Source: Devosia elaeis
GTDB taxonomy: Bacteria > Pseudomonadota > Alphaproteobacteria > Rhizobiales > Devosiaceae
Assembly (NCBI RefSeq): GCF_001650025.1
Contig: NZ_LVVY01000065.1
Coordinates: 1-64,000, forward strand
Direction of reading: 5' to 3'
Length of the DNA: 64,000 nt
A program made the position numbers and the translations under genes. Below the pieces are notes generated by a model, which searched no databases, was not told where the DNA came from, and saw nothing but the letters and a program-made list of their open reading frames with translations. Below are positions 17,659-25,838 of this stretch, piece after piece (within the stretch, counting starts at the first letter, position 1; every line of letters starts with the position of its first letter).

Positions 17659-18867
17659 ATGCGTCCCAATTTTCCCGTAAGGCTTGGGGCCGCCGAACAG
17701 GCCCTGATCGATCAGCTCAAGTCGGCCGGTGCCGATCAGGCGGCCGAACGCATCAGCGTGGCCGGCCTGCCGACCCGTCGCGTCGAATCCTATCACTACA
17801 CCGATTTGAAGATGCTGCTCCGGGCCATTCCCGCCCTGGGTCAGCCGGCCAACGAAGCCAGCGCGCCTGCGCTGCGCGTGCCGGGCGCCTTCAACCTGAT
17901 GATCGCCAATGGCGTCATCCAGAACGCCTCGACGGCGCCGGCCGGCGTTATTGTCGGCAAGGCGCAGGGTGGCGTGCTCACGACGCGCGACGATGTGCTG
18001 GTCCATGTCAATAACGGCCTGGCCAAGGAAGCGCTGACGCTCACGCTCGAAAACAGCGTCGATCCGGTCATCCAGGTCGAACGCCGCATCGAGGGCGAGG
18101 CTGCACACGTCGCCGATGCGCTCAAGGTCTTCGTGGCCGATGGCGCCTCTGCCGTCATCCTCGAAACCTTCTCGGGTTCCGATGCCGCCCATGTCGGCAA
18201 CCACGCCACCTATATGGCGCTCGGCAAGAATGCCGTGGTCACCCATATCACGCTCGATCTCAGCGCCCGGGGCGTCAGCCATTTCGCCACCAACGAATAT
18301 CACCTGGGCGATGGCGCCAAATTGCGCACGCTGATCATCCATGCCGGCGCCGGCCTGTCCCGCACGCATCTCTTCCCGCATATGGGCGGGGCAGAGGCGC
18401 ATGCCGATGTGACCGGGCTCAACCTCGTGTCCGAAGGCCAGCATGCCGATATCACGATGGAGACCAGCCACGCGGTGCCCCACACCTCGTCTCAGCCGCT
18501 GTTCAAGTCCATCGCCCGTGGGCGGTCCAAGGCGGTTGTGCAGGGCAAGCTGGTGGTCGCGCGCGATGCGCAGAAGACCGATGCCAAGTTCATGCATCAG
18601 GGCCTGATGCTGTCCGACGAGGCGGAAATCCTCTCCAAGCCTGAGCTGGAAATTTACGCCGACGACGTGGTGTGTGGCCACGGCTCCACCTGCGGCATGC
18701 TCGATGAAGACAGCCTCTTCTACCTGCTCAGCCGCGGCATTCCCAAGGCCGAAGCCGAAACCATGCTGGTCCGCGGCTTCATCGCCGAACTGCTCGACCC
18801 GGTCGAAGACGAGGCGCTGAACGAGGCCCTGCAGGGCGTCGTGGACGGCTGGTTGCTGGGCCAATAA
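17659..18867 (+). CDS. sufD: Fe-S cluster assembly protein SufD
   Basis: A 402-residue partner of SufB in the SufBC2D scaffold, with the shared C-terminal beta-helical core. Visible family elements are LPTRRVESYHYTDLKMLLR near residue 40, the NEYHLGDGAKLR strand, and a C-terminal DDVVCGHGSTCGMLDEDSLFYLLSRGIP that is the most conserved stretch. The SufD-specific His lies in CGHG. A palindromic repeat follows before sufS. Confidence 0.96.
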   Translation: MRPNFPVRLGAAEQALIDQLKSAGADQAAERISVAGLPTRRVESYHYTDLKMLLRAIPALGQPANEASAPALRVPGAFNLMIANGVIQNASTAPAGVIVGKAQGGVLTTRDDVLVHVNNGLAKEALTLTLENSVDPVIQVERRIEGEAAHVADALKVFVADGASAVILETFSGSDAAHVGNHATYMALGKNAVVTHITLDLSARGVSHFATNEYHLGDGAKLRTLIIHAGAGLSRTHLFPHMGGAEAHADVTGLNLVSEGQHADITMETSHAVPHTSSQPLFKSIARGRSKAVVQGKLVVARDAQKTDAKFMHQGLMLSDEAEILSKPELEIYADDVVCGHGSTCGMLDEDSLFYLLSRGIPKAEAETMLVRGFIAELLDPVEDEALNEALQGVVDGWLLGQ

Positions 18868-18904
18868 GCCGTTGATAGGCCGCGATGGTGCCACCGGCAC
18901 TGCG

Positions 18905-19010
18905 CGCACCTCCCCCTGAACGGGGGAGGATGGGAGGGGGTGCGGGAGCCCGGATATCGTGGCTCTCACCCCCCACCCTTGATCCCTCCCCGCAAGGGGG
19001 AGGGTGACGA
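18905..19010. repeat. palindromic repeat between sufD and sufS
   Basis: Two C-rich/G-rich hairpins, near 18908-18928 (CTCCCCCTGAACGGGGGAG) and near 18984-19005 (CCCTCCCCGCAAGGGGGAGG), separated by about 55 bases, lie in a 176-base gap inside the otherwise tightly packed operon. They may attenuate or stabilise the mRNA for the second half of the operon. Confidence 0.75.
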
Positions 19011-19043
19011 CTGAAACATCGCAGGTTCACTAGGACCAAGAAG

Positions 19044-20264
19044 ATGATCTTCGACCTCGAAAAAGTCCGCGCCGATTTCCCGATCCTGTCGGAACAGATC
19101 CACGGCCATCGCCTGGTCTATCTCGACAGCGGCGCTTCGGCGCAGAAGCCGGTGCAGGTGCTCGACCGGATGGACCATGCCTTCCGGCATGAATATGCCA
19201 ATGTCCATCGCGGCCTTCACACCCTCGCCAATCGTGCCACCGAAGGCTATGAGGCCGGCCGCGAGAGCGTTCGCCGCTTCCTCAATGCCGGCCGCATCGA
19301 GGAAATCATCTTCACCAAATCGGCGACCGAGGCTATCAACCTCGTGGCCTCGTCCTTTGCCGGCCCGCGTATCGGCGAAGGCGACGAAATCGTCACCACG
19401 ATCATGGAGCATCATTCCAATATCGTGCCGTGGCACTTCCACCGCGAGCGCAAGGGGGCGGCGCTGAAATTCGTCGATGTCCGTGACGATGGCAGCCTCG
19501 ATCTCGATGCCTTCGCGGCCGCTCTGACCGACAGGACCCGTATCGTCGCCGTTACGCATATGTCCAACGTGCTCGGCACCATCAATCCGATCAAGGACAT
19601 GATCGCGATCGCGCATGCCCGCGGCATTCCGGTGCTGGTCGATGGTTCGCAGGGCGCCGTTCACACCAGGGTGGACGTGCAGGACCTCGATGCCGATTTC
19701 TACGTCATGACCGGCCACAAGCTTTATGGCCCGACCGGAATCGGCGTGCTTTACGGCAAATACGACCTCCTCGCCGAAATGCAGCCCTATCAGGGCGGCG
19801 GCGAGATGATCGAGACCGTGACCCTGGACGGCGTCACCTATAACGAGCCGCCGCATCGCTTCGAGGCCGGTACGCCGCCCATCGTGCAGGCCATGGGTCT
19901 GGGCGCCGCGCTCGACTATATGGAAAGCCTGGGCCGCGATTCGATCGAGGCCCATGAGCACGACGTCGCCGCCTATGCGCAGGAGCGTCTCAGCCGCATC
20001 AATTCCCTGCGCATGATCGGCACCGCGCCCGGCAAGGGCGGCATCTTCTCCTTCGAGATCGCCGGCGCCCATGCCCATGATGTGGCGACCATTCTCGACC
20101 GCTACGGCATCGCCGTTCGCGCCGGCACCCATTGCGCCCAGCCGCTGCTGCAACGTTTCGGCACCACCTCTACCTGCCGCGCTTCCTTCGCCCTATATAA
20201 CGGCAAGGATGATGTGGACGCCCTGGTGGATGGCATCGAGCGCGCCCAGAAGTTTTTTGCCTGA
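19044..20264 (+). CDS. sufS: cysteine desulfurase SufS
   Basis: A 406-residue group II cysteine desulfurase that supplies sulfur to the SUF scaffold. It shows YLDSGASAQKP near residue 30, HHSNIVPWHFHRER, the PLP lysine in MTGHKLYGPTGIGVLYGK, and the C-terminal RAGTHCAQPLLQRFG with the persulfide cysteine in the short loop typical of SufS. SufS normally needs SufE or SufU. Neither is seen here, so the partner must be encoded elsewhere. Eleven bases separate it from the DUF59 gene. Confidence 0.96.
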   Translation: MIFDLEKVRADFPILSEQIHGHRLVYLDSGASAQKPVQVLDRMDHAFRHEYANVHRGLHTLANRATEGYEAGRESVRRFLNAGRIEEIIFTKSATEAINLVASSFAGPRIGEGDEIVTTIMEHHSNIVPWHFHRERKGAALKFVDVRDDGSLDLDAFAAALTDRTRIVAVTHMSNVLGTINPIKDMIAIAHARGIPVLVDGSQGAVHTRVDVQDLDADFYVMTGHKLYGPTGIGVLYGKYDLLAEMQPYQGGGEMIETVTLDGVTYNEPPHRFEAGTPPIVQAMGLGAALDYMESLGRDSIEAHEHDVAAYAQERLSRINSLRMIGTAPGKGGIFSFEIAGAHAHDVATILDRYGIAVRAGTHCAQPLLQRFGTTSTCRASFALYNGKDDVDALVDGIERAQKFFA

Positions 20265-20275
20265 GGAAGGCCGCC

Positions 20276-20665
20276 ATGAGCGACGATACCAAGACCGAAG
20301 ACAGCGCCACCGATACCCGGATCGCGCCCACCATGCCCAGCAGCATTCCCGAGGCGGAGGTGGAGCGCATCACCACCGACCTGATCGGGGCGCTGAAAAC
20401 CGTCTACGATCCGGAAATTCCGGTCGATATCTATGAGCTCGGCCTCATCTACAAGGTCGATCTGGACGATGACCGCAACCTCACCATCGACATGACCCTG
20501 ACCGCGCCGGGTTGCCCGGTCGCCGGGGAAATGCCCGGCTGGGTGGAGAATGCCGCCCGCGGCGTCGAAGGCATCCAGGATGTCACCGTCAACATGGTTT
20601 TCGACCCGCCCTGGGATGCGTCCCGCATGAGCGAGGAAGCTCAAGTCGCGTTGAACTGGTGGTAA
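20276..20665 (+). CDS. sufT: SUF-associated DUF59/MIP18 family protein (SufT-like)
   Basis: A 129-residue protein with an acidic N-terminal tail (about 40 residues) followed by the DUF59 domain: LKTVYDPEIPVDIYELGLIYKV and TLTAPGCPVAGEMPGWVE with the conserved cysteine, then VNMVFDPPWDASRMSEEAQ. SufT proteins help mature or load Fe-S clusters into client proteins. It sits between sufS and sufA, as in other Alphaproteobacteria. Confidence 0.93.
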   Translation: MSDDTKTEDSATDTRIAPTMPSSIPEAEVERITTDLIGALKTVYDPEIPVDIYELGLIYKVDLDDDRNLTIDMTLTAPGCPVAGEMPGWVENAARGVEGIQDVTVNMVFDPPWDASRMSEEAQVALNWW

Positions 20666-20720
20666 TCCGGCGCGTTTCGCCCTATATATCGTGAAACGCC
20701 GATAAAAGGTCGCCTGACCC

Positions 20721-21101
20721 ATGCCCTTCAAGATCATGTCGCTGTCCGATGCTGCTGCCGAGCGCATCACCGAGATCATCGAGGATTCCGAAAAGCCCGT
20801 CATGGGGCTTCGGGTCGGCATCAAGAATGCCGGCTGCGCGGGTGTGTCCTACACGATGGACTATGTCGAAGCGCCCATCGCCGGCGACGATCATGTCGAG
20901 GACAAGGGCGTCAATGTCTGGGTCGATCCCAAGGCGACCATGTACCTTCTCGGCACGGTGATGGATTTCGAGCAATCCAAGCTCGGCTCCAGCTTCACCT
21001 TCAAGAACCCGAACCAGACCGGCGCCTGCGGCTGCGGCGAAAGCGTCACCCTGGCGCCTGCCGACCTGAAGGCATTGGCCGAGGCGCGGGCAGGGGCCTG
21101 A
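20721..21101 (+). CDS. sufA: A-type Fe-S carrier (SufA/IscA family)
   Basis: A 126-residue HesB-like protein that carries Fe-S clusters to client proteins. The three conserved cysteines are present: one in NAGCAGVSY and two in the C-terminal CGCGESV. The frame starts at ATG 20721. An imperfect IR (GCGTTTC/GAAACGC, 20672-20678 and 20693-20699) surrounding TATATAT precedes it; it could be a promoter element allowing extra sufA expression. This is the last gene of the cluster. Confidence 0.93.
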   Translation: MPFKIMSLSDAAAERITEIIEDSEKPVMGLRVGIKNAGCAGVSYTMDYVEAPIAGDDHVEDKGVNVWVDPKATMYLLGTVMDFEQSKLGSSFTFKNPNQTGACGCGESVTLAPADLKALAEARAGA

Positions 21102-21169
21102 GGATCGGCAACGTTGGCGCTCTCATCTAGGCAGTCAGCGTAAACACACCGCAGGGCTCTCCTCTCCAT

Positions 21170-21245
21170 CGTCATTGCCCGGCTTGTCCGGGCAATCCAT
21201 CTCTCCGCAAGTATGGACCACCGGGACAAGCCCGGCGGTGACGAA
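21170..21245. repeat. palindromic repeat with GGGCTTGTCCCGG type core
   Basis: ATTGCCCGG-cttgt-CCGGGCAAT at 21174-21196 and CCGGG-acaag-CCCGG near 21222-21236 form two hairpins in the 208-base gap between sufA and aroA. They look like the intergenic element with a GTCATTGCCCGG start that is common in Alphaproteobacteria. Confidence 0.75.
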
Positions 21246-21309
21246 CACGGGACGCTCGGTTCGACAACTACTCGTTGCACAGAGCCATTGGCTGAGGCAT
21301 ACCCCCATC

Positions 21310-22587
21310 ATGCCGAACGCTCTTCCCCCCGCCTATGCCATCACCCCGCCCAATCGCCCGCTGACCGGCCGTGTCTCGCCGCCGGGCAGCAAGTCGATCA
21401 CCAATCGGGCGCTGCTGCTCGCCGCCCTGGCCGAGGGAACCAGCCACCTGACCGGCGCGCTCAAGAGCAAGGACACGGTGCTGATGGCGCGCGCCTTGAC
21501 CGAGATGGGCGTGATTATCGAAGAGCCTGACGCCACCAGCTTCCGCGTCACCGGCACCGGCAAGCTTGCCGCGCCCTCCGCGCCGCTGTTTCTCGGCAAT
21601 GCCGGCACGGCCACGCGCTTCCTCACCGCCGCCGTTGCCACCATCGACGGCATCGTCGTGGTCGATGGCGATGAGGATATGCGGCTGCGTCCGATCCTGC
21701 CGCTGGTCGACGCTCTCAAATCGCTCGGCATCGACGCCGATTGCCCGACCGGCTGCCCGCCGGTTACCATCCGTGGCACGGGCAGTTTCGGGGCAGGGCG
21801 GGTCGAGATCGATGCCTCGCTGTCCAGCCAATATGTCTCGGCCCTGCTCATGGCGGCGCCCTTTGGCGATGGTCCCATCGAGGTGGCCCTGACTGGCAAG
21901 GAGATCGGCGCGCGCGGCTATGTCGATCTCACCCTCGCCGCCATGCGCGCTTTCGGCGCCCAGGTGGAGGCCCGGGATGACGGGACCTGGCTGGTCCAGC
22001 CCACCGGCTACAAAGCCACGGATTTTCACATCGAGCCCGATGCCTCCGCCGCGACCTATCTCTGGGGCATCGAGGCGCTGACCGGTGGCCGGATCGACCT
22101 GGGTGTGGCCGCCGATGCCTTCACCCAGCCCGACGCCGCCGCGCAGGCGGTTATCGCCAGCTTTCCGAACATGCCGGAAATCATCGATGGCTCGCAGATG
22201 CAGGACGCCGTGCCGACAATGGCCGTCATTGCGGCCTTCAACAATCGCCCGGTCCGCTTCGTCGGCATCGCCAATCTGCGCGTCAAGGAAACCGACCGTA
22301 TTCGCGCCGTCGCCAATGAGCTCAACCGCATCCGGCCGGGCCTCGCCGTCGAGGATGGCGATGATCTGATCGTGCATGCCGATCCGGGGCTGATGCAGGC
22401 GGCGCAGCGCAATGTCACAAGCCGCATCGAGACCTATCACGATCACCGCATCGCCATGAGCTTCGCCCTGGCGGGCCTCAGGATCGGCGGAATCACCATT
22501 CTGGACCCCGCCTGTACCGGCAAGACCTATCCCGATTACTGGGAGATGCTGAAAGGCCTGGGCGTGGAACTCACCGCCGGCAACTGA
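21310..22587 (+). CDS. aroA: EPSP synthase (3-phosphoshikimate 1-carboxyvinyltransferase)
   Basis: The sixth shikimate-pathway enzyme: it joins PEP to shikimate-3-phosphate. 425 residues from ATG 21310; the frame upstream to 21175 runs through the repeat. PPGSKSITNRALLLAAL starts the protein. The PEP loop is LGNAGTATRFLTAA, where E. coli and plants have NAGTAMRPL and fungal AROM proteins have NAGTASRFLT. Other AROM-like stretches are SSQYVSALLMAAPF, EPDASAATYLWGIEALTG, NLRVKETDRI, and the final CTGKTYPDYWEMLKGL. It is not the class II type usual in rhizobia. It could be the main or an extra copy. It stands alone, between the suf operon and a GGDEF gene. Confidence 0.93.
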   Translation: MPNALPPAYAITPPNRPLTGRVSPPGSKSITNRALLLAALAEGTSHLTGALKSKDTVLMARALTEMGVIIEEPDATSFRVTGTGKLAAPSAPLFLGNAGTATRFLTAAVATIDGIVVVDGDEDMRLRPILPLVDALKSLGIDADCPTGCPPVTIRGTGSFGAGRVEIDASLSSQYVSALLMAAPFGDGPIEVALTGKEIGARGYVDLTLAAMRAFGAQVEARDDGTWLVQPTGYKATDFHIEPDASAATYLWGIEALTGGRIDLGVAADAFTQPDAAAQAVIASFPNMPEIIDGSQMQDAVPTMAVIAAFNNRPVRFVGIANLRVKETDRIRAVANELNRIRPGLAVEDGDDLIVHADPGLMQAAQRNVTSRIETYHDHRIAMSFALAGLRIGGITILDPACTGKTYPDYWEMLKGLGVELTAGN

Positions 22588-22636
22588 GGCGGCAATCCAG
22601 CGCCGGGCTCAGTAACGACATGATCGCCCGTGATCC

Positions 22637-23704
22637 TCAGGCGGCCGACACGTCCTTGTCCGAAACCTCTGCGATCTCGATCAATTCCGCTTCGCTCACC
22701 ACCCGGTTGCGGCCGGCATGTTTGGCGGCATAGAGGCATTGATCCGCGCGCTCGATCAGCGCAGTGGCATTGTCCGTCGGCTTGAAGCTGGCCACGCCGA
22801 ACGACGCGGTGATGCGGCCCAGCTTTTCATTGGTCGAGCGCTTGAGCAATTCCTTGGCCTGGATGGCCTTGCGGATATTCTCGGCCACGATGATCGCGCC
22901 CTTGAGGTCGGTGGAGGGCAGGACCGCCACGAATTCCTCGCCGCCATAGCGCGCCGCCAGGTCCTTGCCCTTGATATTGGACTTGAGCGTCATGGCGACC
23001 AGCCGCAGCACCTGGTCGCCGGTCTGGTGGCCATAGGTGTCGTTGAAGCTCTTGAAATGGTCGATATCGACCAGCATCAGGCAGAGCGGAGTGCCGTCGC
23101 GCCTGGCTTCGGCAATCGCGTCGGCCAGGCCTTCGTCGAAGCTCTTGCGGTTGGCGATCTTGGTCAGCGGATCGAGCATGGATTCGCGCCGCACGTCATC
23201 CAGGTCGCGCTGCAGCGCCGTGATGTCGTCCCGCGATGCCTCGAGCTTGCGCTCCAGCTCCCGATTGGTGTCCTGCATGCGCCGGGTTTCCGTCAGCAGG
23301 CGGGTGGCCAGCGCCTTCATCGCCGGGCCGCCCAGATCGCGTTCCAGGTCGCCGGCGGCCGATTGCAGCGAGCCGGAATAGGCATTGGCCGTGGTCATGG
23401 CCGCGTCGATGGCCTCGTGCACCGATTCGATGCGCGCATGCATGCGCTCGGACACGCTGGACATGCGATCGTTCATGTCCGACTTGAGGAATTCATTGTA
23501 AAGCGCTTCGGCCAGGTCGCTTGAGGGCGAAATGCCGCTGCGGAAAATGGCATTGATGCGATTGTTGAGCGAAGGATTTACGCCGGTCGCATAAGTATAG
23601 AGCAGCTCATAGAATTGAGGATAAGGCGGAATCGCGCTCCGCTTGAGCAGATCGAATGCCGCATTGGCATAGCCAAGCGCCCGCATGAATTCCTGGTCCG
23701 ACAC
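22637..23704 (-). CDS. diguanylate cyclase (GGDEF domain)
   Basis: A 355-residue soluble protein that would make cyclic di-GMP. It starts at a GTG. The N-terminal 150 residues are helical with no membrane segment. A coiled coil (residues about 130-180) leads to the GGDEF domain from about 185. The active site reads YGGEEF, the HxSxxD-like element is LVDIDHFKSFNDTYGHQTGDQVL, and the final segment NRVVSEAELIE closes the protein. An RxxD inhibitory site is not obvious. It is convergent with aroA. The N-terminal sensor input is unknown. Confidence 0.9.
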   Translation of the reverse strand: MSDQEFMRALGYANAAFDLLKRSAIPPYPQFYELLYTYATGVNPSLNNRINAIFRSGISPSSDLAEALYNEFLKSDMNDRMSSVSERMHARIESVHEAIDAAMTTANAYSGSLQSAAGDLERDLGGPAMKALATRLLTETRRMQDTNRELERKLEASRDDITALQRDLDDVRRESMLDPLTKIANRKSFDEGLADAIAEARRDGTPLCLMLVDIDHFKSFNDTYGHQTGDQVLRLVAMTLKSNIKGKDLAARYGGEEFVAVLPSTDLKGAIIVAENIRKAIQAKELLKRSTNEKLGRITASFGVASFKPTDNATALIERADQCLYAAKHAGRNRVVSEAELIEIAEVSDKDVSAA

Positions 23705-23845
23705 TGCTCACCCCGCGCTCCGTTGCGCTGCCCCCCCGGCAAGATAATTTAGCATCGATTTCGACGCTATATCGCCGTTGTCGTTTGGTGAACTCAACCA
23801 CAACTTGCCGAGATTCGATAGTTCGGTGCCGAATATATTACCGGA

Positions 23846-25312
23846 TCAAGTAGTTCGCGTCGGGCGCAACAGGAATGCAGGGATCGGGCCGGCCGAGCCG
23901 AACGGTCCGGCATCGGGCCCGTCCTCGGCGACGTCTTCCACCTTCTTGCCCCGGCGGCGCGATTGCGGCTCCGGCTGCGGGCGGGTTTCGGCCGTCACGT
24001 CCTCTTTCGCCTTGCTGCGGCTATTGGGCTTTTCGGCCTTGGGCTCGGCGGCGGGAGCGCTTTCGGCCACTTCGGCGGCGGGCGCCAGCTTGCGCCGGCG
24101 GGATGGCCGCTTGACCTTGCTTCCGGCTTCGGCGTCATCCTCGTTGCCGGCTTTCGCGCTCGCCCGGGCCTCGTCCAGCCAGTCGATCGGCTTCTGGATC
24201 AGCTTGAGGATGGCGTCGAGATGCTTGCTGTCGGCGGGCGCCACAAAGGTATAGGCCACGCCCTTGCGGCCGGCGCGGCCGGTCCGGCCGATGCGGTGCA
24301 CATAATCCTCGGCATGCACCGGGACGTCGAAATTGAACACATGGCTCACGGCCGGAATATCGAGGCCCCGCGCCGCGACGTCGCTGGCGACGAGAAGCGT
24401 CAGCTTGTTGGTCTTGAAGGCATCCAGCGTTTCCATGCGGCTCTTCTGGTCCATGTCGCCGTGCAGCGCGCCGGCGGAATAGCCGTGCCGTTGCAGCGAG
24501 CGGGCCAGGGTGGCCACGTCCCGCTTGCGATTGCAGAAGATGATGGCGTTGGTCAGCCCCTCGGAAGCATCGATCCGCTCGCGCAGCGCCGCGCGCTTCT
24601 CGTCCGGCTTGGACGAAACCCTGACCAGCTTCTGGTCGATGGTGTCGGCGGTCGAGGCCGTGCGCGAGACCTGGACATGCACCGGGTCCTTGAGGAAGCG
24701 CTTGGTCAGCCGTTCGATCTGCGGATCCATCGTCGCCGAGAACAGCATGGTCTGGCGGCGCGGCGGCAGGCGCGAGCAGATTTTCTCGATATCGTCGATA
24801 AAGCCCATGTCGAGCATGCGGTCGGCTTCGTCGATGACGAGGATTTCCACCCCGGTCAGCAGGATTTTGCCGCGATCGAACTGGTCGAGCAGGCGGCCGG
24901 GCGTGGCAATCAGCACGTCGACGCCGCGATCGAGCTTCTTGTTCTGGTCCTCGAACGAGACGCCGCCGATGATCAGCGCCATGGAGAGGCGATGGTTCTT
25001 GCCGTATTTCTCGAAATTCTCGGCAACCTGGGCGGCCAGTTCGCGCGTCGGCTCGAGAATGAGGGTGCGCGGCATGCGGGCGCGGGCACGGCCGGCTTCC
25101 AGCAGGGTCAGCATGGGCAGCACGAAGCTCGCCGTCTTGCCGGTGCCGGTCTGGGCAATGCCGATCAGGTCCTTCTTCTCGAGAAGGTGCGGTATGGCCT
25201 GGGCCTGGATTTCGGTTGGCTTGGTATAGCCTGCAGCGGTCACCGCATCGGTAACCTTGCTGGAGAGGCCCAGTCCGGAGAAAGTGTCGGTCAAGTCGGT
25301 CGTTCCACTCAA
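23846..25312 (-). CDS. DEAD-box RNA helicase (RhlE-like)
   Basis: An RNA helicase with all core motifs: FSGLGLSS with the Q-motif glutamine in PTEIQAQAIP, AQTGTGKT (motif I), PTRELAAQ (Ia), TPGRL, DEAD in IDEADRMLDMGF (II), SAT (III), and ARGLDIP and HRIGRTGRAG (V and VI). The C-terminal tail after residue 385 is long, charged and low-complexity (Lys, Arg, Ala, Pro, Glu), typical of RNA-binding extensions of RhlE proteins. It is likely involved in ribosome assembly or RNA decay. The start is uncertain: the frame opens at a TTG at 25312, and another TTG at 25294 fits the family start slightly better. Confidence 0.92.
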   Translation of the reverse strand: MSGTTDLTDTFSGLGLSSKVTDAVTAAGYTKPTEIQAQAIPHLLEKKDLIGIAQTGTGKTASFVLPMLTLLEAGRARARMPRTLILEPTRELAAQVAENFEKYGKNHRLSMALIIGGVSFEDQNKKLDRGVDVLIATPGRLLDQFDRGKILLTGVEILVIDEADRMLDMGFIDDIEKICSRLPPRRQTMLFSATMDPQIERLTKRFLKDPVHVQVSRTASTADTIDQKLVRVSSKPDEKRAALRERIDASEGLTNAIIFCNRKRDVATLARSLQRHGYSAGALHGDMDQKSRMETLDAFKTNKLTLLVASDVAARGLDIPAVSHVFNFDVPVHAEDYVHRIGRTGRAGRKGVAYTFVAPADSKHLDAILKLIQKPIDWLDEARASAKAGNEDDAEAGSKVKRPSRRRKLAPAAEVAESAPAAEPKAEKPNSRSKAKEDVTAETRPQPEPQSRRRGKKVEDVAEDGPDAGPFGSAGPIPAFLLRPTRTT

Positions 25313-25838
25313 GGATGCTGTCCGGCGTCGCCCCCGGCAGGATTGCCAGGGTCGCGCGACCGGTCATTGAAGGTCGACAGGCGCCATCCTGGCGGAACGG
25401 CTCCTGGGTGGGTGCCAACCAATCAACGAATTCCTCAGCACCCGCGGCTCGGGCGACGTCGGCCTGCCAGTGGCAGGCGGCGCCCCCGCCGGCTACCCAG
25501 GCGCTGCGACGGCAACAAGCCTGCGCGCACTGGTACTCTACCGGCGGCGCGGACCATAACGCAAAGGCCCCGGCTGTCAATGATTTTGGCCGCTTTAAGG
25601 TTAGCGGCACCGCCCTGCCTCCCCGTAAAACGGCGGAGTGTTTACCTATGGCGCACCAGTCCGTGAATTTCACGATGTCATCCCCGCGAAAGCGGCGTTA
25701 CCGATATAGTGGTCGCAAACAGAGGTTCCCGCTTTCGCGGGAATGACGCCGTGGGTGAGGAAAGCGTCCAAAGGGAACACTCCCGTCAAAGGGGAGGTGT
25801 AAGCCCGGCATTTGCCTGGGCATCACCCCGCTAGGGCG
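25313..25838. other. gene-free interval with one repeat
   Basis: No convincing gene is seen in these 526 bases. The first 250 bases, upstream of the helicase, are GC-rich and may hold its promoter and leader. Bases 25678-25750 hold a palindromic repeat (TCCCCGCGAAAGCGG and CCCGCTTTCGCGGGAATGAC) matching the copy at 12553. The stretch near the parE stop has no further structure I can support. Short open frames here lack ribosome sites or family features. Confidence 0.6.
25678..25750. repeat. palindromic repeat with GCGAAAGCG core, second copy
   Basis: TCATCCCCGCGAAAGCGG at the left and CCCGCTTTCGCGGGAATGACG at the right flank a 32-base spacer. The layout is the same as at 12553-12633, with a different spacer sequence, so the ends are conserved while the middle varies. 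Confidence 0.8.

Noticed and set aside
25315-25746. 143-codon frame in the helicase-parE gap
   Set aside because: No ribosome site, low-complexity composition, and it reads through a palindromic repeat.
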